Shown here: positions 12,804 to 19,702 of the stretch, one piece after another
How the letters are laid out: each line of letters begins with the position of its first letter
Numbering within the stretch: position 1 is the stretch's first letter
IMG/VR virus record: IMGVR_UViG_3300008120_005720
Coordinates: 22,086-86,085 of that record
Source: a virus
Reading direction: 5' to 3' (one strand)
DNA length: 64,000 bases
Position numbers and translations under genes: made by a program
The notes under the pieces: model-generated
Seen by the model: only the letters and a program-made list of their open reading frames with translations
Database searches by the model: none
What the model was told of the DNA's origin: nothing

Positions 12804-13067
12804 ATGGCGACAAAAAGTACACCAGCAAGAAAAGCTTCTGCAAACACAGAAGTAGTTTTAGGACAAGCGGCAGCGCAAATCACTAAAGCTGTTAACGAAT
12901 TGAAAGCTGCTACAGCAACTGTAACAACATTGTCTGAGCAAGCTGACCAATTAACATTGTTAGTAGCTAACAAAGAAGAAGCTATCGCTTCATTAGAAGT
13001 AGAGTACGCTGAGAAACGTAGACAAGCTGACGTTGAGTTAGAATTGTCTTTCAAAGCTAACCAATAA
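12804..13067 (+). CDS. Ala-rich coiled-coil protein, N-terminal part before an in-frame TAA
   Basis: 87 residues, MATKSTPARKAS then long helices (ITKAVNELKAATATVTTL, ASLEVEYAEKRRQADVEL). The frame stays open after the TAA at 13065 as far as 13436 with the same composition, so this is either the N-terminal part of a 210-codon gene made by read-through, or a gene recently broken by a nonsense mutation. Confidence 0.65.
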   Translation: MATKSTPARKASANTEVVLGQAAAQITKAVNELKAATATVTTLSEQADQLTLLVANKEEAIASLEVEYAEKRRQADVELELSFKANQ

Positions 13068-13178
13068 AGAGTTGTTAACGAGTGGTTACGTGCAAACGGA
13101 TACACTTCTATCGCAACAAGTGAATTAACAACTTTACGTTCTGAGTTAGACTCAACTAAAGCTAACACTGAAAACACA

Positions 13179-13436
13179 GTGAAGAAAGAAGTTGCAACAG
13201 TTGCTGCTACTTTGAAATCTCAGTACGAGAATGAAATCAAATTGATTCACTCTGAGAACAAAGCAATCGCTGCTGAGAACGCTGCTAAAATTGGTACATT
13301 AGCAACTCAAAACGAGTTCTTACAAGAACAAGTGACTAAGTTGTATGCACAATTAGATGCAGAGCGTTCAGCTGGTATCGAAAGAGCAAAAGCTGGGTCA
13401 GTAGGTTCAATTAACGTTGCACCAGCTGGTAAGTAA
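13179..13436 (+). CDS. C-terminal part of the same coiled-coil gene (GTG start or read-through)
   Basis: Same reading frame as 12804-13067. The first possible strong start is GTG at 13179, but codons from 13068 on (RVVNEWLRANGYTSIA...) also look coding. Helical, Ala/Glu-rich, ending with GSVGSINVAPAGK. If made alone it is an 85-residue coiled coil. Confidence 0.55.
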   Translation: MKKEVATVAATLKSQYENEIKLIHSENKAIAAENAAKIGTLATQNEFLQEQVTKLYAQLDAERSAGIERAKAGSVGSINVAPAGK

Positions 13437-13447
13437 TTAGCAATAAT

Positions 13448-13473
13448 ATTCTACGTGGGGAACTGCGTAGAAT
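13448..13473 (+). other. perfect 8-bp hairpin before the permuted tRNA
   Basis: ATTCTACG (13448-13455) pairs with CGTAGAAT (13466-13473), with a 10-nt loop. No T run follows, so it may be a 5' border or processing hairpin for the permuted tRNA precursor. Confidence 0.5.
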
Positions 13474-13480
13474 GTTACAA

Positions 13481-13516
13481 GGGAAAGAAAGATTATTTCA
13501 GCAACAAAAACTGAAT
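13481..13516 (+). other. 3' intron half of permuted tRNA-Asn
   Basis: Contains GGGAA (13481-13485), AAGATTAT (13489-13496) and TTCAGCAA (13497-13504), then a short A-rich link to the 3' exon at 13517. Both helix strands are complementary to the intron half at 13605-13618. Confidence 0.75.
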
Positions 13517-13594
13517 AGGCTGTTAACCTCGTGGTCATGGGTTCGAATCCCATACTGTCCTTAATTGGGCGGTTAGCTCAGCGGATAGAGCACG
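13517..13594 (+). tRNA. circularly permuted tRNA-Asn (GTT)
   Basis: 3' exon 13517-13561 (AGG, loop CTGTTAA, CCTCG, T arm ATGGG/CCCAT, ACTGTCC, T) lies upstream of 5' exon 13567-13594 (GGGCGGT, D arm GCTC/GAGC, A, CG), with a 5-nt spacer. Rejoined, the acceptor GGGCGGT/ACTGTCC has seven pairs (three G-T) and the anticodon stem becomes CGAGG/CCTCG, so the join falls between positions 28 and 29. No part of the cloverleaf is missing. Confidence 0.85.
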
Positions 13595-13620
13595 TATCAA
13601 AAAAGTAATCTTGTTCCCCC
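13595..13620 (+). other. 5' intron half of permuted tRNA-Asn
   Basis: TATCAAAAAAG, then GTAATCTT (13605-13612) and TTCCC (13614-13618). These pair with AAGATTAT and GGGAA upstream of the 3' exon, bringing the two ends of the precursor together. Confidence 0.75.
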
Positions 13621-13643
13621 AGTATTAAGTCCTCTGTCTTACA

Positions 13644-13681
13644 GAGTAATTAAAAGATTGTTTCAGCAAGTTAACTAAAAA
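13644..13681 (+). other. 3' intron half of second permuted tRNA
   Basis: GAGTA (13644-13648), AAGATTG (13654-13660), TTCAGCAA (13662-13669). AAGATTG matches CAATCTT at 13776-13782 of its own partner, while the Asn locus has AAGATTA with TAATCTT. A competing hairpin CTCTGT/ACAGAG overlaps its left end. Confidence 0.75.
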
Positions 13682-13765
13682 TTTGTATAGATAACAAAGG
13701 GACTGGGTTCGAATCCCAGCATGTCCTAAAACAGAGGTAGGGGCGTGTGGTGTAAGGGTAGCACA
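13682..13765 (+). tRNA. second circularly permuted tRNA (isotype unclear)
   Basis: 3' exon about 13682-13727 (anticodon arm TTTGT/ACAAA with loop ATAGATA, T arm CTGGG/CCCAG, CATGTCC, T) precedes 5' exon about 13741-13765 (GGGCGTG, D arm GTGT/GCAC). GGGCGTG/CATGTCC gives seven pairs. By position the anticodon is AGA, odd for a tRNA without a long variable arm, so the exact join or identity is uncertain. Spacer 13 nt. Confidence 0.75.
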
Positions 13766-13789
13766 AAAAAAAGGGCAATCTTGGTACTC
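13766..13789 (+). other. 5' intron half of second permuted tRNA
   Basis: A run of A, then CAATCTT (13776-13782) and TACTC (13785-13789), complementary to AAGATTG and GAGTA upstream. The next tRNA starts 4 nt later. Confidence 0.7.
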
Positions 13790-13793
13790 ATTT

Positions 13794-13865
13794 ACAGCGT
13801 TAGCTCCAGTGGTAGAGTCCACTCTATAGAAGTGGGGGACGTTGGTTCGATTCCAACACGCTGTA
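13794..13865 (+). tRNA. tRNA with anticodon ATA by position
   Basis: Acceptor ACAGCGT/ACGCTGT, D stem GCTC/GAGT, anticodon stem CCACT/AGTGG and T arm GTTGG/CCAAC are all good. The loop CTATAGA puts ATA at 34-36 with G37. An A34 anticodon of this kind is not standard in bacteria; amino-acid identity not assigned. Confidence 0.8.
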
Positions 13866-13866
13866 C

Positions 13867-13964
13867 AAGAACAAACTAGTGTTAGTTCAATTATTGCGGT
13901 TTGTAACCGTAGGTTGAATGAGATTGTGGCCACAATGGGTAAATTCCCACTAGTCTCTGTTCTT
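13867..13964 (+). other. tRNA-like cruciform RNA (decayed tRNA-Thr?)
   Basis: AAGAACA/TGTTCTT and ACTAGTG/CACTAGT close a branched fold. Inside are TTCAA/TTGAA with CGGTT/AACCG around TGT (a Thr-like loop TTTGTAA), and the palindrome TTGTGGCCACAA. The T arm (TGGGTAAATTCCCA) lacks TTC, so it is not a standard tRNA. Confidence 0.45.
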
Positions 13965-14032
13965 CTTATTTTCTTTGTTTAGTAAAACAAAGTGGTGGAT
14001 GCTCGGAGGTTAAACTCTCGGCCCAAAAGGAT

Positions 14033-14109
14033 TGGACAGTAGTATAATGGTATTACGCTCTGCGGTACGTACAAAGAGTGAGATAGTGGTTCGAATCCAC
14101 TCTGTTTCA
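14033..14109 (+). tRNA. tRNA with 13-nt anticodon loop
   Basis: TGGACAG pairs with CTGTTTC except for a T-C at 1-72; the D arm and T arm AGTGG/CCACT are normal. GCTCT/AGAGT closes the loop GCGGTACGTACAA, six bases longer than normal and containing the tandem GTACGTAC. Anticodon cannot be assigned; a mini-intron is possible. Confidence 0.65.
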
Positions 14110-14137
14110 ACAATGTTTTATTATTAAAATGTTTTAA

Positions 14138-14623
14138 ATGAGTAAGAAAAGTACAATACCGTTGAATTATCAATTAGGTATGATGGTTGGTGAATACATT
14201 GTAGCACTACATTTACCAACACTTAGCACAGACATGCTAAAATCTAGAAAAATCATCCAAGTATCAGAAGAAGAAACTGCTGAATGGGAAACCTTACAGA
14301 AAAATGAAGAACCATATTGGTTTAGTGATAAAAAAAGGGAAGAAGATAAAGAAGGTTATTTAAAAGTTTTTTATGATAATCGTAAATGGTATCATAAATT
14401 GGAAGAAAAATATCTACCAGAAACCCTAAAAGTTCCAGTACCTAGAGTAGAACCAACCAACATCAATCGATTTGGTGAAGGTATTGAATCAGCGTTATGG
14501 AATTGTGATATGTCACATTATAAAATACAAGAAGGTTTTTTTGAGCAAACAGAAGACATTGCATGGTGTTCTTATATTATTTTAACAAGACACATAGAAA
14601 AAGTTCCAGAAAAGTTTGCATAA
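14138..14623 (+). CDS. hypothetical protein (161 aa)
   Basis: Soluble mixed alpha/beta sequence starting MSKKSTIPLNYQLGMMVGEY with an acidic, lysine-rich middle and two cysteines near the C-terminus (WNCDMSH, DIAWCSY). No recognised family. Its end carries the promoter for the downstream coiled-coil gene. Confidence 0.6.
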   Translation: MSKKSTIPLNYQLGMMVGEYIVALHLPTLSTDMLKSRKIIQVSEEETAEWETLQKNEEPYWFSDKKREEDKEGYLKVFYDNRKWYHKLEEKYLPETLKVPVPRVEPTNINRFGEGIESALWNCDMSHYKIQEGFFEQTEDIAWCSYIILTRHIEKVPEKFA

Positions 14624-14646
14624 TTAAAATATTATCTATACATTTG
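14615..14646 (+). promoter_or_regulatory. promoter with conserved spacer
   Basis: TTTG (14615-14618), 20 bp, TACATTTG (14639-14646). Spacer contains ATTAAAATATTATCTA, nearly the same as at 7775, and similar to 16539. Confidence 0.75.
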
Positions 14647-14669
14647 TATCAACGTTAAAAATTTAGAAA

Positions 14670-15386
14670 ATGGGATTAAAAGATTTATTTATCGTTAGTG
14701 ATGAAAACGCTAACGAACCAAAACAAGAGGCTGTAACACCTACGCCATCTACAACAAAATTCCCCACATCAACACCTACAAGTGAAGAAAGTGGTGGTAT
14801 ATTTAGTGTGTTTGGGTTTGGTAAAAGTGATGAACCAACACCACAACCAACAATGTCAACATCTGTATCTAATGAGCATTTACAAGCGACATTAGAGTTA
14901 TACCAAAGAGGGTTCGATTCATTGAACCAACCTGGGTATGATTTCTATGAGTTTTATCAAGCAATCATGCAAGCTGGTGTTAACAACCCTCAAGTATATC
15001 CAATGGCGTTGACAATGGCATCTGCAATGGATAAAAGTATTAGCAAAGATAAACTAGTTCAGCAATCAGAATTTTATATTGCTGAAATCAACAAAGTTTA
15101 CAATGATTACAATAGCAAAGGTCTTGCTAAGAAACAAGATTTAATGGCTCAAAAGCAACATGAGAATGAGTCATTGGTAAATGAATTATCTTTGTTAAGA
15201 CAACAATTAGAAGCTATCAAAACACAGATTGCTGACAAAGAAAATAAATTGTCTGTGATTGACGTTAAATACGCACCAATGATTAGTGAGGTAGATAGCA
15301 AAATAGGAGCCAATGAAATGGCAAAAAACCAAATTGTTCAATCTATTGAACAAGTTAAAAGTGGAATTATTAATAACATAAAATAA
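14670..15386 (+). CDS. linker-rich coiled-coil protein (238 aa) of ABC/OmpA cluster
   Basis: Residues 1-75 are low-complexity (Pro/Thr/Ser-rich with two GxFGFGKSD-like segments). The middle (LELYQRGFDSLNQPGYDFYEFY) is helical and 150-238 form a long coiled coil (LVNELSLLRQQLEAIKTQI, NKLSVIDVKYAP). No membrane segment. First gene of the cluster leading to the membrane coiled-coil protein and ABC transporter; probably a cytoplasmic partner of the next gene. Confidence 0.6.
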   Translation: MGLKDLFIVSDENANEPKQEAVTPTPSTTKFPTSTPTSEESGGIFSVFGFGKSDEPTPQPTMSTSVSNEHLQATLELYQRGFDSLNQPGYDFYEFYQAIMQAGVNNPQVYPMALTMASAMDKSISKDKLVQQSEFYIAEINKVYNDYNSKGLAKKQDLMAQKQHENESLVNELSLLRQQLEAIKTQIADKENKLSVIDVKYAPMISEVDSKIGANEMAKNQIVQSIEQVKSGIINNIK

Positions 15387-15395
15387 AAAGTAAAA

Positions 15396-16520
15396 ATGAG
15401 TACACAAAGTAAAACAACAACGCTAAATGCTAACTTAGCTGAGTTACCAATTTTAAAACACTTTAACCAAAACGAAATTGCTACCAAAGTAGACAACTTC
15501 CGTAAAGGTGAGAAAGGAATGTTCTGGTTCTTCAAATTGGCCGCACTAATTGGTGTTGGTTATTTGACATGGACATATGTATTACCACCAGTTTTCCAAG
15601 CAATTGGCCAATTTATGGCTGTGGCTGCGACTGGAGTATTAATCGTTGCTGGTATTATAATGGCACCAGTTATCTTGAAAGGGATTCGTTTATTTACACG
15701 TAACGTACATAAAGCGTTAATTAAATACGACCCTTTTGCTCAATTAGAAGCTGAAAAGGTTAAGTTGCTTGAAAACCAACGTATGTTCAGAATTTCTAAA
15801 CAAAACATTGCATCGTTGAAAACTGAAATGGAAGCTGAAGCTGATAAAGCTGAAAAAGAAGCTGAGTCTGGTCAAACTAGAATTATCTCTCTTCAAGGTA
15901 AAGCTGAAAAGATTAAATTAGCAATGGACCAAATGGTGCAAAAAATGGGTACGGCTGCTAAAGCTGAAGATGAATATGTTAATTATGCATCTGAATTGCA
16001 AAAAACATTGGCTGAAGGACAACGTGTAGCTAACAGATTAAACCAACAAAAAGACTTTGTTCAAAAATACGGTTCTCGTGCCGCTATTATGAAGAAAATG
16101 GGTCAAAAATTAACAATGGTTGAAACTGTTATGGATATTAAAATCCAAGACTTTGATGCCACTGTTGATATGTTGAAGAAAGACTATGAGTTTGGTCAAA
16201 AATCAAACGCTGCTACAACAGCTGCTAAAAATGCGATGGGTTTCACAAAAGGTTGGGAGTTAGATTATGCGTTGGATGTTGTTACATCTACAATCGCTAA
16301 TGATATCGCAATCACTGCTGGAAACTTGAAAGATATCGAAACGTTAACTAGTAACTATTCATTAGATTCTGATGAATTGTATGCAAACTTAAATGTTATC
16401 GCTGACAAAATCAAAGTAGGTCAAGATATTATCCCAGAGGCAAAACAATATTCTAACCCAGAATATGTTCTAACTCAGTCAGATAGAGTTAAATCTGGAG
16501 GTTTCGGAGATTTATTTTAA
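15396..16520 (+). CDS. membrane coiled-coil protein, PspA-like (374 aa)
   Basis: Residues ~47-95 hold two hydrophobic segments (AALIGVGYLTWTYVLPPVF, AVAATGVLIVAGIIMAPVIL). From ~125 on it is a long Lys/Glu/Ala/Gln coiled coil (ASLKTEMEAEADKAEKEAES, KLAMDQMVQKMGTAAKAEDE) like PspA/IM30-type membrane-remodelling proteins, though with real membrane anchors. Ends GGFGDLF. Located 9 bp after the previous gene and upstream of the OmpA-domain gene. Confidence 0.65.
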   Translation: MSTQSKTTTLNANLAELPILKHFNQNEIATKVDNFRKGEKGMFWFFKLAALIGVGYLTWTYVLPPVFQAIGQFMAVAATGVLIVAGIIMAPVILKGIRLFTRNVHKALIKYDPFAQLEAEKVKLLENQRMFRISKQNIASLKTEMEAEADKAEKEAESGQTRIISLQGKAEKIKLAMDQMVQKMGTAAKAEDEYVNYASELQKTLAEGQRVANRLNQQKDFVQKYGSRAAIMKKMGQKLTMVETVMDIKIQDFDATVDMLKKDYEFGQKSNAATTAAKNAMGFTKGWELDYALDVVTSTIANDIAITAGNLKDIETLTSNYSLDSDELYANLNVIADKIKVGQDIIPEAKQYSNPEYVLTQSDRVKSGGFGDLF

Positions 16521-16538
16521 AAAAAATGTTACAAAATG

Positions 16539-16570
16539 TTTGGAGAATTGAAATATTCTCCATACATTTG
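16539..16570 (+). promoter_or_regulatory. promoter with inverted repeat in spacer
   Basis: TTTG (16539-16542), 20 bp, TACATTTG (16563-16570). The spacer contains GGAGAAT-TGAAAT-ATTCTCC minus shared ends, a near-perfect 7-bp inverted repeat that could bind a dimeric regulator. Same class as 7775 and 14615. Confidence 0.8.
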
Positions 16571-16616
16571 TGATATGAAATTAGAAATATAAATTGTTTA
16601 ATTAAAAAAAAGAAAA

Positions 16617-16694
16617 ATGTCAAAAACATCGAATCATGTAAAAATCTCTTGCTTGTTAGAGTGGATTAAATCTATTAAAAAATACAGATTTTAA
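16617..16694 (+). CDS. short leader ORF (25 aa)
   Basis: MSKTSNHVKISCLLEWIKS ending KKYRF, in the ~230-nt leader between the promoter and the OmpA-domain gene. May be translated as a leader peptide; the rest of the leader is extremely A-rich. Little can be said. Confidence 0.3.
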   Translation: MSKTSNHVKISCLLEWIKSIKKYRF

Positions 16695-16797
16695 TCTTAG
16701 AAACAAGAAAAATAAAAAGTAAAATAGTAAAGTAAAAAAAAAGAGTAAAAACAAAAAAAAAAAAAAGAAAAAGGGAAGAATTTTAAGACAACCAAAA

Positions 16798-18585
16798 TTG
16801 ACAACTTTAGCTGAGGGTGTAATCGTAGGATTAGGTTTAGCTATCGTATTAACAATCGTATACTTTGTTTCTCCAGGTTTAAGAGTTGCAGTATCGAAAG
16901 AAATGAAAGCGTTAACAATCAATACTGATGATTTGAATAACGTAACAAAAGGTGCTGAATTACCGTTGCCAAGTGCAGAAGTTTCTGGTAACTTTGACGA
17001 AAGCAAATTAATTAGAATTGCTGAATATGCATGGAATGGTAACTCTGGTATGATTGTAGCAAATGGTGGACCTCGTACAACTGAAGGGTCTCTAATGGAA
17101 GCAGCTAACGTAAACTTAGAAATCGTGCGACAAGACATGGTTGGTGGTTTACGCGATATGCAAATCAAGTTCGTTGAAGAATTTAGCAAAGGTGTTGCAT
17201 ACCCTAAATCACAAAAATCAGCTTTTGCTGTATCGATAATGGGTGATGGTGTACCTTTCTATATCACAACGACACAAAAAGCGTTAGATGAGAAATTTGG
17301 TAAAGGTAAATATCATGTAGTTAATATCGGTGCAATCGGTTTATCATATGGTGAAGATAAGTTAATAGGTCCTAAAGTATGGCAAGATAACCCACAAACG
17401 CTTAGAGGTGCTGTTGTGTCATCTGTTATCGGTGACGGAGATTGGGTAGTAGCAGTAAACTATGCATCTGCAAATGGTGTACCAGTTAACCCAGACCCAA
17501 CAACTTATGACCCTAATGCATTGAACTTTGTACCATCACAAGATGATGACTTTATCAACTCTGTAAAAGAATTGATTAAATCTCAAAACACTGGATTTAC
17601 TGTACCTTTGAAAGAAGTTAAAGATGGTAAATTAACTGGTAAAACAATTAACCATAAAATTGATGGTGCTACTACGTGGACACCAGGTGATAAAATGGCT
17701 TTTGATGCATTGACTGGGTTTACAGATGTTGTATCTACAAAGGACTTTGTTAACCAAATGGCTACATCAATCATAGTTGTTAAAGAATGGGCGTTACAAC
17801 ATGAAAAAGAAGTAACAAATATCTTGAAACAAACTTATACAGCATGTAACCAAATTAAACAATACGATAGATGGGCTCGTAAAGCTGCTGAATGTGTTGC
17901 AAAAACATATAACTTTGAAACAGCTGACTATTGGTATAAATTGTTTAAAGGTCAAAAAGGTACAAAAGGTGGTTTAGATTATAATATTGGTGGTACAAGA
18001 GTGTTTAACTACGCTGATGCTATGCAATACTACGGAATCACTGATGGTAACAACAGATATAAAGCGGTATACAACCAAGTATCTATGTACTTGACAGATT
18101 TGAATCCATGTGGTTTCAATGAAACTTGTAAAGATGGTGTTGTACAATACGAAGATGCTGTTAACTTATACTTTTTGAAATCAATTACTGATGTTGATGC
18201 TGGTAAAACACAAACGTTTAACTATGCTGAAAATAAAACTAAAGTGATGGCTGACGGACAATGGAATATTAACTTTGCAACTGCAAGTACAACTATCCAA
18301 GGGTCTGAAAAAACTCTAGAAACTATCTACAACTTGTTAATTCAAGCTGAGCAAACCAAATTGAAAGTTATTGGTCACACTGATAACGTTGGTAACTCAC
18401 AATCTAACATGGTATTGTCTAGAGGTCGTGCTAACTCAGTTGTTGATTATTTGGTTAATCGTGGAATCCCTAGAACTCGTATCCAATTTGTGGATGGTTT
18501 AGGTGATACTAATCCAGTTGCAAGCAACGCTACTGCTGATGGTAAAGCGAAAAACAGACGTGTAGAAATAACATTGTTACAATAA
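16798..18585 (+). CDS. membrane-anchored solute-binding-like protein with C-terminal OmpA domain
   Basis: 595 residues from TTG 16798; no ATG exists between the upstream stop at 16720 and here, so the start is uncertain. Residues ~7-27 form a membrane anchor (EGVIVGLGLAIVLTIVYFV). The middle ~400 residues look like a periplasmic ligand-binding domain of the nitrate/sulfonate ABC type. The last ~110 residues are an OmpA/MotB peptidoglycan-binding domain (KVIGHTDNVGNSQSNMVLS, SRGRANSVVDYL). With the permease and ATPase downstream this suggests an envelope-spanning transporter. Followed by a terminator. Confidence 0.8.
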   Translation: MTTLAEGVIVGLGLAIVLTIVYFVSPGLRVAVSKEMKALTINTDDLNNVTKGAELPLPSAEVSGNFDESKLIRIAEYAWNGNSGMIVANGGPRTTEGSLMEAANVNLEIVRQDMVGGLRDMQIKFVEEFSKGVAYPKSQKSAFAVSIMGDGVPFYITTTQKALDEKFGKGKYHVVNIGAIGLSYGEDKLIGPKVWQDNPQTLRGAVVSSVIGDGDWVVAVNYASANGVPVNPDPTTYDPNALNFVPSQDDDFINSVKELIKSQNTGFTVPLKEVKDGKLTGKTINHKIDGATTWTPGDKMAFDALTGFTDVVSTKDFVNQMATSIIVVKEWALQHEKEVTNILKQTYTACNQIKQYDRWARKAAECVAKTYNFETADYWYKLFKGQKGTKGGLDYNIGGTRVFNYADAMQYYGITDGNNRYKAVYNQVSMYLTDLNPCGFNETCKDGVVQYEDAVNLYFLKSITDVDAGKTQTFNYAENKTKVMADGQWNINFATASTTIQGSEKTLETIYNLLIQAEQTKLKVIGHTDNVGNSQSNMVLSRGRANSVVDYLVNRGIPRTRIQFVDGLGDTNPVASNATADGKAKNRRVEITLLQ

Positions 18586-18604
18586 TCTACCACAACTTAA
18601 TTAA

Positions 18605-18634
18605 AGTCCCTAGCGTTTGTTAGGGGCTTTTTTT
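18605..18634 (+). terminator. intrinsic terminator
   Basis: AGTCCCTA (18605-18612) pairs with TAGGGGCT (18621-18628), followed by T7. Separates the very long OmpA-domain message from the permease gene. Confidence 0.85.
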
Positions 18635-18655
18635 AAACTTTTAAAAAATAAAAAT

Positions 18656-19426
18656 ATGAAAAATTTAATAAAACCATTTCAAGATTTAAAAGGTACTTCT
18701 AAAGGTACTATTATGTTAGGTTGGTTAGTAGCTATATTGGTGTTTTGGACACTAAATATGTTTGGAACATCACATATGTTCCCAACACCAACACAAGTTA
18801 TTCATGGGTTTGGAGATTTATGGGCTGAAGGGTTAGTAGTTCACATTGTTAGTTCAATCGCTTTATGTGCACACGCTGTGTTCTTATCAGTGATTATCTC
18901 ATTGGTTATTGCATATTCAACAGCAATTCCAATTATGAAGCCAGTAGGAACGTTTATATCCAAATTAAGATATCTTCCATTGACTGGTATTGCTTTCTAT
19001 TTAGCAATTATCATCAACGATGCTAGAAGTCTTCAAGTATGGGTGCTTGTAGTGTTCATGACAACGTTTCTAACGACATCTCTTATCCAAATGATACAAG
19101 ACATCCCCAAAGAAGAATTGGACCACGCAAAAACGCTAGGATGCAATCGTTGGGAGATTCTATGGGAAGTAGTTATCAAAGGTAGATTAGATTATGTGTT
19201 AGAGTTGGTAAGACAAAACTTAGCAATTGTTTGGATGATGCTTGTAACGGTTGAATCTATATTAGCAGCTGCTGGTGGTATGGGATTCTTAATTAAAAAT
19301 AGTGATAAATTGGGTGACAATGGTAGAGTAATTGCACTACAAATAATAATAGTTGTTGTAGGGTTATCGTTAGACTTTATCATCACTAAATTACGTAAGT
19401 TGATATTCAGATATTCAAACTATTAA
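18656..19426 (+). CDS. ABC transporter permease (SsuC/TauC/NrtB-like)
   Basis: 256 residues from ATG 18656. About six hydrophobic segments. The cytoplasmic EAA loop typical of binding-protein-dependent permeases is visible near residue 160 (EELDHAKTLGCNRWEILWEV). Upstream motif FPTPTQVIHGF matches the P(S/T)P periplasmic start seen in nitrate/sulfonate/taurine permeases. Works with the ATPase at 19703 and probably the binding/OmpA protein at 16798. ABC importers are very unusual in phages. Confidence 0.9.
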   Translation: MKNLIKPFQDLKGTSKGTIMLGWLVAILVFWTLNMFGTSHMFPTPTQVIHGFGDLWAEGLVVHIVSSIALCAHAVFLSVIISLVIAYSTAIPIMKPVGTFISKLRYLPLTGIAFYLAIIINDARSLQVWVLVVFMTTFLTTSLIQMIQDIPKEELDHAKTLGCNRWEILWEVVIKGRLDYVLELVRQNLAIVWMMLVTVESILAAAGGMGFLIKNSDKLGDNGRVIALQIIIVVVGLSLDFIITKLRKLIFRYSNY

Positions 19427-19428
19427 AT

Positions 19429-19701
19429 ATGAAAAATGAAATTATAACAATAGATGAATTAAAAGTATTGTTATGGGATAATAAAGATTTAATTCATGAT
19501 AAAAGAACGTATGAAGCTGATTTAATATTTAATGAAATTGGTGAAGTTATGAAAAGTAGGTATAATATTGAAAGTGATTATCTTAATGACATTATTGAAA
19601 GATATTATAAATATTCAGATAAACCAGTTCCCACAACATCATTAGTAACTGATAAACCAAAAAATAAGTTTTTAATTTTAGCATCTAAAAAAAGAAAATA
19701 A
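19429..19701 (+). CDS. small hypothetical protein between ABC permease and ATPase (90 aa)
   Basis: Acidic helical N-terminal part (ITIDELKVLLWDNKDLIHD) and a basic tail (FLILASKKRK). Sits 2 bp after the permease and 1 bp before the ATPase, so it is part of the transporter operon, but no domain is recognised. Confidence 0.55.
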   Translation: MKNEIITIDELKVLLWDNKDLIHDKRTYEADLIFNEIGEVMKSRYNIESDYLNDIIERYYKYSDKPVPTTSLVTDKPKNKFLILASKKRK

Positions 19702-19702
19702 T

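Noticed and set aside
13625-13933. Leftward ORF of 102 codons over the permuted tRNA region
   Set aside because: Antisense to the tRNA exons; the peptide consists of translated tRNA T arms.
16720-16797. Upstream extension of the OmpA-domain protein
   Set aside because: The frame is open back to 16723 but contains only a poly-lysine-like A-rich stretch and no ATG, GTG or TTG before 16798, so it is treated as untranslated leader.
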